From: Methylocapsa sp. S129
GTDB lineage: Bacteria > Pseudomonadota > Alphaproteobacteria > Rhizobiales > Beijerinckiaceae
DNA: 64,000 nt
Assembly (NCBI RefSeq): GCF_009765995.1
Contig: NZ_LMUI01000019.1
Span: forward strand, 62,001 to 126,000
Direction of reading: 5' to 3'
The notes under the pieces are model-generated. The model searched no databases, was not told the DNA's origin, and saw nothing but the letters and a program-made list of their open reading frames with translations. A program made the translations under genes and the position numbers. Of the stretch, positions 1-8,250 are shown one piece after another; position 1 is the first letter of the stretch, and every line of letters begins with the position of its first letter.

Positions 1-1866
1 ATTTATTCCGAAGCCGATCGCGGCGCTCTGTTCACGCGGCTTGCAGACGAAGCGCATGAAATCGGCCCGGCTGCGGCGCGCGAGAGCTATCTGGCGGGCG
101 ACAAGATCATCGCGCTCGCCAAACGGGTCGGCGCAAGCTGCATCCATCCCGGCTATGGTTTCCTGTCCGAAAACGCGGAATTCGCTGAGGGCTGCGCGGC
201 GGTGGGCATCGTCTTCGTCGGGCCGCCGGCCTCGGCGATCCGCGCGATGGGGCTGAAGAACGCCGCTAAGGCGCTGATGCAGAAAGCGGGCGTTCCGGTG
301 GTGCCGGGCTATCACGGCGACAACCAGACGGCGAAGTTTCTCAAAGAGAAAGCCTATGAGATCGGCTATCCCGTTCTCATCAAGGCGATCGCAGGCGGCG
401 GCGGCAAGGGTATGCGCCGCGTCGACGCGCATGTCGATTTCGAAGCGGCGCTGGAGGGCGCCGCGCGCGAGGGGCAGAGCGCGTTCGGCGATTCGCGCGT
501 GCTGATCGAGAAATATGTCGCGCAGCCGCGCCATATTGAAATGCAGATTTTCGGCGATCGAAGCGGCGAGGTCGTGCATCTCTTCGAGCGCGATTGCTCG
601 CTGCAGCGTCGCCACCAGAAGGTGATCGAGGAGAGCCCGGCGCCGGGGCTGTCGGCGTCCATGCGCGCCGAAATGGCGGCCGCGGCGATCGCGGCGGGCA
701 AGGCGGTCGGCTATGTCGGCGCCGGCACGATCGAGTTCATCGCCGATTCCTCGCGCGGCCTGCGGCCCGACGCCTTCTATTTCATGGAGATGAATACGCG
801 CCTGCAGGTTGAGCATCCCGTGACGGAGGCGATCACCGGGCTGGACCTCGTCGAATGGCAATTCAGGGTCGCGGCAGGCCAGCCGCTGCCGTTGAAGCAA
901 AGCGACATTCGCCAAAGCGGCCATGCGGTGGAAGCGCGCCTTTACGCGGAGAATCCCGAAAACAACTTTCTGCCCTCGGCCGGAAAAATCTACGCCCTGC
1001 AATTCCCCGATGGCGAAGGCCTGCGGGTCGATACGGGCGTCGAGGCGGGCAGCGAAGTGACGCCCTTTTACGATCCGATGATCGCCAAGGTCATCGCGCA
1101 TGGCGCGAACCGCAACGAGGCGCTTGATCGCTTGAGTCATGCGCTGGAGGAGACGCTCGTCGCGGGCCCGCGCACCAACGCGGCCTTTTTGCGCGCCCTG
1201 TGCGACGCGCCCGAGTTCCGCGCGGGCGCCTTCGACACCGGCTTCATCGAAGCTCATCTGGCGCGCCTCGGCGCGGCGCCCAGGGAACCTGATGCGGGCG
1301 CTATCCTGCTTGGAGCCCAGCGTCTGCTTGCGCGGCGAAGCGCCGGCGCCGCCGCCTCTTTTGATCCCTGGCGCGTGGCGGATAGTTTCGAATTGACGGG
1401 GCGCAGGAATGTCGGCGTCGATATTCTTGTCGATGGAAGGCCTGCGGCTCTTGTTCAGCGCAGCGCAAGCGGGGTCACGGAGCTTGCTTTCGCCGACGAT
1501 CGTCCCGCCGCCATCGATGCGCCCAAAGCGGCGGCGCGCATTGTCGAGACGGATGAGGCTTTATTCGTCCTGCGAGAGGGCCGGCAGATCGAACTGCGCC
1601 TCGCCGATCCGCTCGACGGCGAGATGGAGGCTTCGGGGAACGGTTCGGGCGTCGTCGAAGCGCCGATGCACGGGCGGCTGCTCGCTATGTTCGTAGAAGA
1701 GGGCCAGATCGTTGCGCAGGGCGCGCGCGTGGCGATCGTCGAGGCGATGAAGATGGAGCATTCGCTCAACGCGCCGCGCGCCGGCCGCGTCGCCCGCATC
1801 GCCGCCGCCGTCGGCTCGCAGGTGCAGCAGGGCGCGCGGCTGATGACGATCGAGGAGGGGGAATAA
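1..1866 (+). CDS. Acyl-CoA carboxylase biotin-carboxylase/biotin-carrier subunit (3-methylcrotonyl-CoA carboxylase alpha type), 5' truncated by window
   Basis: The frame is open from base 1, so the first few dozen residues lie outside the window; 621 residues are visible. It charges biotin with bicarbonate using ATP and presents carboxybiotin to a carboxyltransferase partner, here probably in leucine or acyl-CoA breakdown. Seen: HPGYGFLSEN near residue 49, the glycine-rich ATP-grasp loop AGGGGKGM near 130, the catalytic MNTRLQVEHPVTE at 264-276, and a C-terminal biotinyl domain with AMKM whose lysine is residue 584. The MCC alpha assignment over propionyl- or acetyl-CoA carboxylase is inferred from overall resemblance. 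The carboxyltransferase gene is presumably upstream and unseen. A repeat begins at the base after the stop codon. Confidence 0.88.
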   Translation: MYSEADRGALFTRLADEAHEIGPAAARESYLAGDKIIALAKRVGASCIHPGYGFLSENAEFAEGCAAVGIVFVGPPASAIRAMGLKNAAKALMQKAGVPVVPGYHGDNQTAKFLKEKAYEIGYPVLIKAIAGGGGKGMRRVDAHVDFEAALEGAAREGQSAFGDSRVLIEKYVAQPRHIEMQIFGDRSGEVVHLFERDCSLQRRHQKVIEESPAPGLSASMRAEMAAAAIAAGKAVGYVGAGTIEFIADSSRGLRPDAFYFMEMNTRLQVEHPVTEAITGLDLVEWQFRVAAGQPLPLKQSDIRQSGHAVEARLYAENPENNFLPSAGKIYALQFPDGEGLRVDTGVEAGSEVTPFYDPMIAKVIAHGANRNEALDRLSHALEETLVAGPRTNAAFLRALCDAPEFRAGAFDTGFIEAHLARLGAAPREPDAGAILLGAQRLLARRSAGAAASFDPWRVADSFELTGRRNVGVDILVDGRPAALVQRSASGVTELAFADDRPAAIDAPKAAARIVETDEALFVLREGRQIELRLADPLDGEMEASGNGSGVVEAPMHGRLLAMFVEEGQIVAQGARVAIVEAMKMEHSLNAPRAGRVARIAAAVGSQVQQGARLMTIEEGE

Positions 1867-1924
1867 CCCTTCTCCCGAGAATCGGGAGAAGGTGGCCCGA
1901 CGAAGTCGGGTCGGATGAGGGCGC
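1867..1924. repeat. Bipartite palindromic intergenic repeat, copy A
   Basis: This 58-bp block is identical to the reverse complement of 2380-2437 and related to 31693-31751. It contains two hairpins: CTTCTCCCGAGAATCGGGAGAAG, with arms CTTCTCCCGA and TCGGGAGAAG, and CCCGACGAAGTCGGG. It starts directly after the carboxylase stop codon, so it may also act as a 3' end structure for that transcript. A few further matching bases continue outside the exact block. Confidence 0.85.
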
Positions 1925-1943
1925 CTGCCGCGGAACGCCGGCG

Positions 1944-2312
1944 TCACGCGGTCGATGCGCCTGCGACGGCTGCTCGGATGCGATCGACGATAATATTCCC
2001 GCTACCGATGATAAGATCATTGGGAAACCGTACAACCTGATATCCCTGCTCGCGCAGCCAATCATCGCGCGCGGCATCGCGGCTCTTGCGTTCGTCGCCA
2101 TCATGCGGCGGTCCGTCCAGTTCCACGATCAAGCGACGCTGAAAGCAGAGAAAATCGGCGATGTAGGGTCCGATAGGAACCTGACGGCGGAATTTCAGGC
2201 CGTCGACGTGCGAGCCGCGCAGGAGACGCCAAAGCGTCGCTTCGGCATTGGTCATATTACGGCGCAATCGCCGCGCTTGATCAAGTTGTCTTTCGGGATA
2301 ACGCGTCGGCAT
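1944..2312 (-). CDS. DUF559 domain protein (restriction-endonuclease-like fold)
   Basis: A protein of 122 residues resembling the DUF559 family, whose fold is related to the Vsr/PD-(D/E)XK nucleases. Visible family features are the N-terminal helix RRNMTNAEATLWRLLRG, then FRRQVPIGPYIADFLC, LIVELDGPPHD and the late YQVVRFPN strand. The acidic residues in IADF and VELDG match the expected catalytic positions. The start at 2312 was chosen because upstream codons run into repeat copy B and lose family character. Biological role is unknown for most members. The gene lies exactly between two inverted copies of a 58-bp repeat, with no neighbour of related function. Confidence 0.8.
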   Translation of the reverse strand: MPTRYPERQLDQARRLRRNMTNAEATLWRLLRGSHVDGLKFRRQVPIGPYIADFLCFQRRLIVELDGPPHDGDERKSRDAARDDWLREQGYQVVRFPNDLIIGSGNIIVDRIRAAVAGASTA

Positions 2313-2379
2313 AGGCGATGGTGTGGTTGAAGCGACTTCGTGAAATTGCAACGCTATTTTGGTCGGCGCTTCGCGGCAA

Positions 2380-2437
2380 GCGCCCTCATCCGACCCGACT
2401 TCGTCGGGCCACCTTCTCCCGATTCTCGGGAGAAGGG
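2380..2437. repeat. Bipartite palindromic intergenic repeat, copy B (inverted relative to copy A)
   Basis: Exact reverse complement of 1867-1924. Together the two copies bracket the DUF559 gene as a roughly 570-bp unit. Flanking bases on the DUF559 side (TGCCGCG-like) also match with one or two differences, so homology extends to about 70 bp. Confidence 0.85.
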
Positions 2438-2457
2438 GTTGCGTCGGCGCTTGGGCC

Positions 2458-3069
2458 TCACCGATCGGCGAACGCCAGTTTCGCGCCAAGCGCGACGAAG
2501 GCGCCGGCGAAAGTCCGGCGCATCCATGTCAGGACGCGCGGACGCGCGATGATCCGGTCGCGGACGGAAGCGGCGAACAGGCCGTAGCCGACGAAAACGA
2601 CAAATGTCATCGCCATGAAAATTCCGCTCAGCAGCAGCATGTGCGAAAGCGGATGCGCCTCCTGCGCGCTCACGAATTGCGGCAGGAAGGCGAGGAAGAA
2701 AATCGACAGCTTTGGATTGAGAATATTGATCAGGATCGCCGTGACGATCGCCCGAACGGTCGAGCGCTCTTCGACTTGCTTCTCGACATTCAGCGACCCC
2801 TTCTCGCGCAGGGCGCTCCAGGCGAGATAGAGGAGATAGGCGACGCCGATATATTTGAAGCTCTGGAAGGCGAGGGCGCTGGCGTGCAGGATCGCCGCCA
2901 AGCCGCCGATCGCCGCCGCGATATGGGGGACAATCCCGATCGTGCAGCCAAAGGCCGCCGCCACGCTGGCGCGCGCGCCGCGCGAGAGGCCGGTCGCCAA
3001 GGTGTAGAGAACGCCTGTTCCAGGCGATACGACGATGATGAACGACGTGATCAGGAATTCGAGACTCAT
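2458..3069 (-). CDS. LysE/RhtB family exporter
   Basis: A 203-residue inner-membrane protein of the LysE translocator family, which exports amino acids or similar small molecules. The N-terminal MSLEFLITSFIIVVSPG and the following glycine-rich segment, plus INILNPKLSIFFLAFLPQF in the middle, are typical of RhtB-like proteins; about five or six hydrophobic segments are visible. The start at 3069 gives the normal family length; upstream codons are arginine-rich and unlike the family. It follows the AraC gene by 91 bases on the same strand, so it may be a target or operon partner. The exported substrate cannot be told from sequence. Confidence 0.85.
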   Translation of the reverse strand: MSLEFLITSFIIVVSPGTGVLYTLATGLSRGARASVAAAFGCTIGIVPHIAAAIGGLAAILHASALAFQSFKYIGVAYLLYLAWSALREKGSLNVEKQVEERSTVRAIVTAILINILNPKLSIFFLAFLPQFVSAQEAHPLSHMLLLSGIFMAMTFVVFVGYGLFAASVRDRIIARPRVLTWMRRTFAGAFVALGAKLAFADR

Positions 3070-3160
3070 GGCGCTTCTCCGACGGCGGGCTTTCCGCGTG
3101 CGGCCGCATGGAAGCCGACGAAGAGCCGTGCGTCTTGAACGGGATTGCAGGCGGAGCCAA

Positions 3161-4000
3161 TCAGGCGAAGGCGGCCGCATAGGCGCCGGGCGAAATCCCG
3201 TATTTGCGCAGGAATGTCCGCGTCATGTGGCTCTGATCGGCAAAGCCGCTGAGAGCGGCGGCGTCCGCCAGAGGCGTTCCGCGCGCGATCGACCGGCGCG
3301 CAAGATCGGTCCGCCGCTGCAGGAGATAGGCATGCGGCGTGAAGCCGGTGGCGCGGACGAAGCCGCGCAGAACCTGAAACCGGCTTAGTCCGCAGTCCCG
3401 TGCGAGATCGGCCAGCGTGACCGAGGCGGCGGGCTCATCGTCGATCCGATTTTGGGCTCGGTGGATCGCCATAGGGGCCGATCGCAGGACATCGGCTTCG
3501 CCGCGTTCGCGGATGATTCCCGCCAGCAGTCCCAACAACAGTTCTTCACGGCGAATCTCGGACGAACCGCCGCCGCCCTTTGTCATCGCCTGGAAAAGGT
3601 GTTGGAACGCGGCGGCGATTCTGGCGTCGCGCATGACGGGGTGGAAGAATTCCTGGGATTGCGATGCGCCTTCGCCGATGTCGGAGATCGCGTCGACAAT
3701 CACCGGCGGATCGAAATAGAGCATCCGCCAGGACCGGCCGGCGCCGCCGATCGGCGCTCCATCATGCACTTCGCCAGGATTGACCGTGATCGCATCGCCG
3801 GCGCCCGCTTCCACCATGCCGCGGCCGCTATGGGATTTATGCGCGCCCTGATGAATGACGCCAACGCCATATTGCTCGTGCGAATGGCGCGCAAAGGCAT
3901 GGCGCGTCGCGGCCTCGACAGCCTGCACGCCGGCGGCTTCGCAACGCAATATTTTGAACTGCCCTTTGGTCATCCCTTTGTCCGGATTTTCGACCATCAT
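3161..4000 (-). CDS. AraC family transcriptional regulator with N-terminal cupin sensor
   Basis: A 279-residue regulator. Residues from about 15 to 150 resemble the AraC-type cupin sensor (ARHSHEQYGVGVIHQG, then GDAITVNPGEVHDG), and the last 90 residues carry two helix-turn-helix units (LADLARDCGLSRFQVLRGF and ADAAALSGFADQSHMTRTF) ending in the usual GISPGAY. The ATG at 4000 overlaps the stop of the adenosine-deaminase-like gene as ATGATG, implying translational coupling; a second ATG at 3973 is possible. It sits between that enzyme and a LysE exporter, a layout common for regulators of a neighbouring exporter. The ligand is unknown. Confidence 0.88.
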   Translation of the reverse strand: MMVENPDKGMTKGQFKILRCEAAGVQAVEAATRHAFARHSHEQYGVGVIHQGAHKSHSGRGMVEAGAGDAITVNPGEVHDGAPIGGAGRSWRMLYFDPPVIVDAISDIGEGASQSQEFFHPVMRDARIAAAFQHLFQAMTKGGGGSSEIRREELLLGLLAGIIRERGEADVLRSAPMAIHRAQNRIDDEPAASVTLADLARDCGLSRFQVLRGFVRATGFTPHAYLLQRRTDLARRSIARGTPLADAAALSGFADQSHMTRTFLRKYGISPGAYAAAFA

Positions 4001-4950
4001 CGTGGCGGATAGGGGTCCGTCAAGCCCGTGTGTCGGATGTCGTCGAGTTCCGCGGCGCTGAACAGGCCGGCATCATACAGGCTCAGAAACTCTTCCGACA
4101 CGCCCTGACCGAAGACGAGGACGTCATCCGTATTCACCGTCACCGGCACGCCCGCATCATAAAGCTGGCGGATCGGATGCGTCGCCAGGTTCGCCACACG
4201 GCCGAGCATCACGTTGGACGTCGGACAAATGTTAAGGCGGATGTGGTTGTCCGCGAGGAAACGCATGACGGCTGGCGAATGGGCGGCGGCGATTCCATGC
4301 TGGACCTCATCGAGCGCCAGCTCCTCAACGGCTCGCCAGACGTCTTCGGCGCCGCCCCATTCTCCGACATGGGCTTTCACGCGCAATCCGGCGTCTTTCG
4401 CCCGCCGAAAGACCGGTTTGAACGCTTCGATCGGCTGCGCGAGTTCATCGCCTGACAGGTCCAGGGTTTGGTAGAATCCAAGCTCCAGAAAGGGCCGGAG
4501 CCAACGCTCGATCGCCGCCAGCGGGCAGTGGCGCGACAGTCCGAGTTGCGGAACCCATGCGATGTCGGGCGCCGCGAGAGCGTGCAATTGTTGGAGATTG
4601 CGCGTCAATTCCGCCGCCGAACCCTCATAAAACGTGATCGCCCAGACATCTTCGCCGATCTCAAGACGCGTTACGCCGTCTTGACGAGCCTGAACAAGCG
4701 TCGCTTCGAAGGCGAGCAGCCGTCCCTCGCGGTTTTGGAACAGTTCGCCGACGGCTCCCTGCACGAAGGCGTGCATCTCGGCCATCGATCCGAGCTTTCG
4801 ATCGAGCGGCGCGATGTTCCGCCCCGTGCGTTGCGCGAGGAAGTCGCGCGCCCCTCCGAGCATGGCGTGGTTGTGCAGATCGCTTTTCGCGCAGCGCCGC
4901 ACGGCGTCGATGTCGCCGGTTATCAATGCGGCCTGAAAATCCGGGGCCAT
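3997..4950 (-). CDS. Adenosine deaminase family protein
   Basis: A 317-residue zinc amidohydrolase of the adenosine/AMP deaminase superfamily. Metal and catalytic motifs appear in order: DLHNHAMLGG (two zinc histidines), KAHVGEWGG (third histidine plus catalytic glutamate), DEVQHGIAA (catalytic histidine), CPTSNVMLG and VTVNTDD (zinc aspartate region). The first and third motifs deviate from classic bacterial Add (HxHLDG and HAGE), so the true substrate could be another nucleoside or aminopurine-like compound. The ATG at 4950 gives the usual N-terminus; an ATG at 4974 is also possible. It is first in an apparent add-araC-lysE transcription unit and divergent from the Pr6Pr gene. Confidence 0.82.
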   Translation of the reverse strand: MAPDFQAALITGDIDAVRRCAKSDLHNHAMLGGARDFLAQRTGRNIAPLDRKLGSMAEMHAFVQGAVGELFQNREGRLLAFEATLVQARQDGVTRLEIGEDVWAITFYEGSAAELTRNLQQLHALAAPDIAWVPQLGLSRHCPLAAIERWLRPFLELGFYQTLDLSGDELAQPIEAFKPVFRRAKDAGLRVKAHVGEWGGAEDVWRAVEELALDEVQHGIAAAHSPAVMRFLADNHIRLNICPTSNVMLGRVANLATHPIRQLYDAGVPVTVNTDDVLVFGQGVSEEFLSLYDAGLFSAAELDDIRHTGLTDPYPPR

Positions 4951-5127
4951 TGTCAACCCATAGCAGCGCCACATCCATCGTTCAAAAATCTCGATCGATG
5001 GCGGTGGCCATTGATCTTCGTGCGACCATCGTCCATTTTTTGCTAAGCAGAATCCGAATCTTGGTCCCGGAGAGGCGCATGAAGTCGGACGACGATCGTG
5101 GCCCTGGAAACTTCGTCGAGGCGTTTT

Positions 5128-5796
5128 ATGCCGTGGCATAGGCGCGCGCCAGCGCTCGGGCAATCGGCAGGCGCCGCATCCGCAACCGCGCGCATCGTCG
5201 CCGGAATCATCGCTTTGATCCTCTGGATCGGGATGGCGCTTCAATTCAGCGCGAGCTTCGAGCGGCTGGGATCGGTCGCCGAAACGCTCTGGATCATGTT
5301 TCGCTATTTTACGATCATCGCCAATTTTCTGGCGGCGCTGGTTTTAACCGGCGCCGCATTGGGCCGGCGTCAATTCGGGTCGCCGGCGCTATTGGGCGGC
5401 GCGACGCTCGCGATGCTCCTCGTCGGCATTGTTTCCGGCCTGCTGTTGCGCGGCCTCGTCGTCGAATTGAGCGGCGGCGCGAAACTGGCCGATTTGCTCC
5501 TGCATAAGGTGACGACGGTGCTGGTCCCGCTGTTCTGGCTGATTTTCGCGCCCAAGGGCGGCCTTACGCGCCGCGATCCATGGCTTTGGTTGCTGTTGCC
5601 GGTCGCCTATTTCGGCTACGCGCTGACGAGAGGCGCGGTTGAAGGCGTTTACGCCTATCCGTTCATGGATGTGGCTAGGATTGGGTGGCTCCAGATGGCG
5701 ACGAACGCGCTGCCGATGGCGCTAGGGTTTGTGGCGGGGGGCTTCGCACTGGTCGGGCTGGATCATTGGCTGGCGCGGCGGACACGGGAGGAATAG
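5128..5796 (+). CDS. Pr6Pr family membrane protein
   Basis: A 222-residue integral membrane protein with about six hydrophobic segments resembling the Pr6Pr/FAR-17a family of unknown function. Characteristic stretches are MFRYFTIIANFL, LLHKVTTVLVPLFWLIF and YALTRGAVEGVYAYPFMDV. I chose the ATG at 5128 because GAGG lies seven bases upstream; a GTG at 5098 would add ten residues. It is divergent from the adenosine-deaminase-like gene, leaving about 175 bases for two promoters. No catalytic residues can be assigned. Confidence 0.78.
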   Translation: MPWHRRAPALGQSAGAASATARIVAGIIALILWIGMALQFSASFERLGSVAETLWIMFRYFTIIANFLAALVLTGAALGRRQFGSPALLGGATLAMLLVGIVSGLLLRGLVVELSGGAKLADLLLHKVTTVLVPLFWLIFAPKGGLTRRDPWLWLLLPVAYFGYALTRGAVEGVYAYPFMDVARIGWLQMATNALPMALGFVAGGFALVGLDHWLARRTREE

Positions 5797-6170
5797 GCGT
5801 AGACCGACGTCCGTCCGCTCTATGTCGCCGCATCTCTTCGTTCAACAGATAGTGCGAGGGATAAACGTGGAAGATGGGGGTTAGCGAGCGGCGTTCGTCG
5901 TATTTCTATTTTAGACAATTTTATATTATACATCAATTGCTTATCGCTGAAATATCATGCGCGCTCGAAAAGGCAGCATTTCTTTCACGCTGCGCTTTGT
6001 CCTCGCCTCGACCGACATCCGCACAGGAGGCGAGCGACGCTGGGCGCGAAACTAAACCGCCTCGCAACGCCTTGAAAAACCTCATTTCGCGGTACCAAAC
6101 TCGCTAGCTCTCCACAGCCTTGCGCCGCCGCGCCCTTCGCTTTCCCCGCGCGCCGCGCCATAATCAAGGC
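5797..6170. other. Intergenic region with AT-rich segment and 60-bp conserved element
   Basis: No convincing gene lies here. Bases 5895-5965 are strikingly AT-rich for this genome. The distal part, 6044-6103, is a 60-bp element shared with the metC-aapJ intergenic region (see separate entry). An open frame through the AT-rich part lacks family signals and codon bias. Confidence 0.6.
6044..6103. promoter_or_regulatory. 60-bp conserved intergenic element, copy 1
   Basis: Begins GCGCGAAACTAAACCG and ends TTTCGCGGTACCAAACTCG. The copy at 62930-62989 has the same total length, an identical left arm and one difference in the right arm, while the middle 25 bases differ. CGCGAAA and TTTCGCG form a potential stem, and ACTAAAC/ACCAAAC recur 43 bp apart in direct orientation. 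It lies 67 bp before the DUF1489 start codon. A regulator-binding site or RNA element is inferred. Confidence 0.6.
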
Positions 6171-6605
6171 ATGGCTCTTCATCTGATCAAACTATGCGTC
6201 GGCGCCGAGTCGATCGAAGACCTCGAGGAATGGATCGCTGAACGTATCGCAGAGCGCCGGAAGCGCGGCGAGCGGCAGCTTTCGCTGCATGTGACGCGGA
6301 TGGCGCCCAAGCGCGGCGCCGAATTGCTCGACGGCGGGTCGCTCTACTGGGTCATTCGCGGCCAGGTCGCGGCGCGCCAGGAGCTGAAGGACATCGAGAC
6401 TTTTATGGATGCGGACGGGATCGGCCGCTGCCGTCTGTGGATGCAGCCACAGGTCACGCCGGTCCTGCCGCGCCCCTATCGCCCGTTCCAGGGCTGGCGT
6501 TATCTTGCCGCCAAAGATGCGCCGCCCGACTTGCGCGGGCGCGGCGACGTCGCGGACATGCCGGAAGCGTTGCGCCGTGAGCTGAGCGGCCTCGGATTGC
6601 TGTAG
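6171..6605 (+). CDS. DUF1489 family protein
   Basis: A 144-residue cytosolic protein matching the alphaproteobacterial DUF1489 family, which has no established function. Typical parts are ALHLIKLCVGAESIEDL at the N-terminus, VTRMAPKRGAELLDGGSLYWVIRG in the centre and the C-terminal PRPYRPFQGWRYL followed by MPEALRRELSGLGLL. The tryptophan-arginine-rich centre often precedes RNA or nucleotide binders but that is only a guess. The start at 6171 fits the family. It follows the 60-bp conserved element and precedes the VWA/DnaJ pair. Confidence 0.85.
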   Translation: MALHLIKLCVGAESIEDLEEWIAERIAERRKRGERQLSLHVTRMAPKRGAELLDGGSLYWVIRGQVAARQELKDIETFMDADGIGRCRLWMQPQVTPVLPRPYRPFQGWRYLAAKDAPPDLRGRGDVADMPEALRRELSGLGLL

Positions 6606-6681
6606 ACGCCAGCCCCCGCTTGTCGAATGGCTGCCGGACGCCGATGTAACCGGTCGAGAGATTTCACGGCGGAGCACGGTC

Positions 6682-7389
6682 TTGGCCAAAGAGAACAACG
6701 ATTCGCCGCTCGCGCAGAGACCGGTCAATCCGGATGTCGCGGCCTTCGTTGAAGCGGCGCGCAAGGCGCCGGCGCCGCTCGCGTCGGGCCGCGGCCGCCT
6801 GATCTTCGCGCTCGACGCGACGATGAGCCGGCAAGCGACCTGGGATCTCGCGCAAAGCCTGCAGGCGCGCATGTTTCAGGTCGCCGCCGACCTTGGCGGC
6901 CTCGATGTGCAGCTTGTCTATTTCCGCGGCCTCAACGAATGCCGCGCGTCGAAATTCGTCTCGGGCGGGCAGGGCCTTAGCGACCTCATGAGCAAGATCG
7001 AGGTGCGCGGCGGCGCGACGCAGATCGGCAAAGTGCTCGGCCATGCGCGTGACGAGGCGCGCCGCGCCAGGGTCGGCGCGCTGGTCTTCGTCGGCGACGC
7101 GATGGAGGAAAGCATCGAGGGCCTGCTGGCGACGGCCGGCCAATTGGCGATCGCCGGGGTCAAGGCGTTCATGTTTCAGGAAGGCGACGACCCGAATGCG
7201 TCGCGCGCGTTTCAGGAAATCGCCCGCCTCACCGGCGGCGCCTATGGCGCTTTCGACGCCAGCGCCGCCCATCGCCTTGAGGGACTCTTGCGCGCCGCCG
7301 CGGCCTATGCCGCCGGGGGCAGAGCGGGCCTCGAAGCGCAGGCCCTGAAGGAAGACGCCGCCCGCCTCCTCTTGCGCCAGATGCGCTAG
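6682..7389 (+). CDS. VWA-domain-like protein
   Basis: A 235-residue soluble protein with von Willebrand factor A-like topology: the metal-site strand reads LIFALDATMSR (a degenerate DxSxS), followed by the strand VQLVYFRG and by GALVFVGDAMEES. Such proteins usually act as protein-protein adaptors. The start is TTG at 6682, supported by GGAG seven bases upstream. A membrane DnaJ-like gene begins 90 bases after its stop, suggesting both work in one chaperone-related or quality-control process; that is inferred from context only. Confidence 0.75.
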   Translation: MAKENNDSPLAQRPVNPDVAAFVEAARKAPAPLASGRGRLIFALDATMSRQATWDLAQSLQARMFQVAADLGGLDVQLVYFRGLNECRASKFVSGGQGLSDLMSKIEVRGGATQIGKVLGHARDEARRARVGALVFVGDAMEESIEGLLATAGQLAIAGVKAFMFQEGDDPNASRAFQEIARLTGGAYGAFDASAAHRLEGLLRAAAAYAAGGRAGLEAQALKEDAARLLLRQMR

Positions 7390-7479
7390 GGGCCATTTCA
7401 TTGTAACCTAACGCCCGCCGTCGCCGTTCCCGCGTGATGCATAGGGGCGGATGGCGTCCGCGGCGAGAAAATTCGAACG

Positions 7480-8196
7480 ATGCCCAATCTGATCGCTGGT
7501 CTCTTCCTTCTCTATCTGGTCCTTGCCGGGATCAAGCAATTCGCCCGCCTGAGCCCCGCTTTGGCGGCGCGTCTGGTGCGTCAGGGCGGCGGCGTGCTCG
7601 GACTGATCGGCGCGCTGCTGCTGGTGTTGCGGGGCAGTCTCGGCTTGGCCTCGCTGGTGGCGAGCGTGGCTTTCGGTTTCGCCGGCTGGGGCAAGATTCA
7701 GAATCTGTTTTCGGGTCTGGGGGCTCGAAACGCGCGACCCGCTGGCGGACAAAAATCCAGCGCGCGGTCGGCGACGCTTGAAATGCGTCTCGATCATGAG
7801 AGCGGCGAGATGACCGGGATCGTGCTCTCGGGGCCTTTCCAGGGACGTTCTCTGGACATGCTTACGCGCCCTGAATGCCTGAATCTTTATGCGACGGCGC
7901 GGCACGACGATCCTGACGGGGCGCGTCTCCTAGAGACGTATCTCGACCGCCGGTTCGCCCGTTGGCGCGAGACAGCACAAGACAACGGCGACGCGCGGCC
8001 CGGAGGCGGCGGCTCGGGGGCGATGACCCCGGATGAGGCCTATCAGGTTCTGGGCCTGGCGCAGGGCGCCGCCGCCGAGGAGATTGTGCGAGCGCACCGG
8101 TCCCTGATGAAGAAGCTCCATCCAGACCATGGCGGCTCGACCAGTCTGGCGGCGCGCGTCAATCAGGCCAAGGATGTTCTGTTGCGCCGCCATTGA
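7480..8196 (+). CDS. Membrane-anchored DnaJ-domain protein
   Basis: A 238-residue protein with two N-terminal hydrophobic segments (about 3-25 and 38-70), a linker rich in Gly, Ala and Arg, and a C-terminal J domain (about 182-238) with YQVLGLAQGAAAEEI and the essential HPD tripeptide in KLHPDHGG. J domains stimulate the ATPase of Hsp70 (DnaK); anchoring would direct DnaK to the membrane. The organisation resembles Tim14/Pam18-like and other short bacterial J-membrane proteins. It follows the VWA-like gene. Its client is unknown. Confidence 0.82.
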   Translation: MPNLIAGLFLLYLVLAGIKQFARLSPALAARLVRQGGGVLGLIGALLLVLRGSLGLASLVASVAFGFAGWGKIQNLFSGLGARNARPAGGQKSSARSATLEMRLDHESGEMTGIVLSGPFQGRSLDMLTRPECLNLYATARHDDPDGARLLETYLDRRFARWRETAQDNGDARPGGGGSGAMTPDEAYQVLGLAQGAAAEEIVRAHRSLMKKLHPDHGGSTSLAARVNQAKDVLLRRH

Positions 8197-8250
8197 ACTC
8201 AACTCCACTCAAAAACGCATTTCGTCGCACATCAAAAACCGCATTCACGC

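Noticed and set aside
5874-6107. Open frame of 77 codons in the AT-rich gap before DUF1489
   Set aside because: Codon use is unlike the genome, there is no family likeness, and the frame runs through the conserved 60-bp element.
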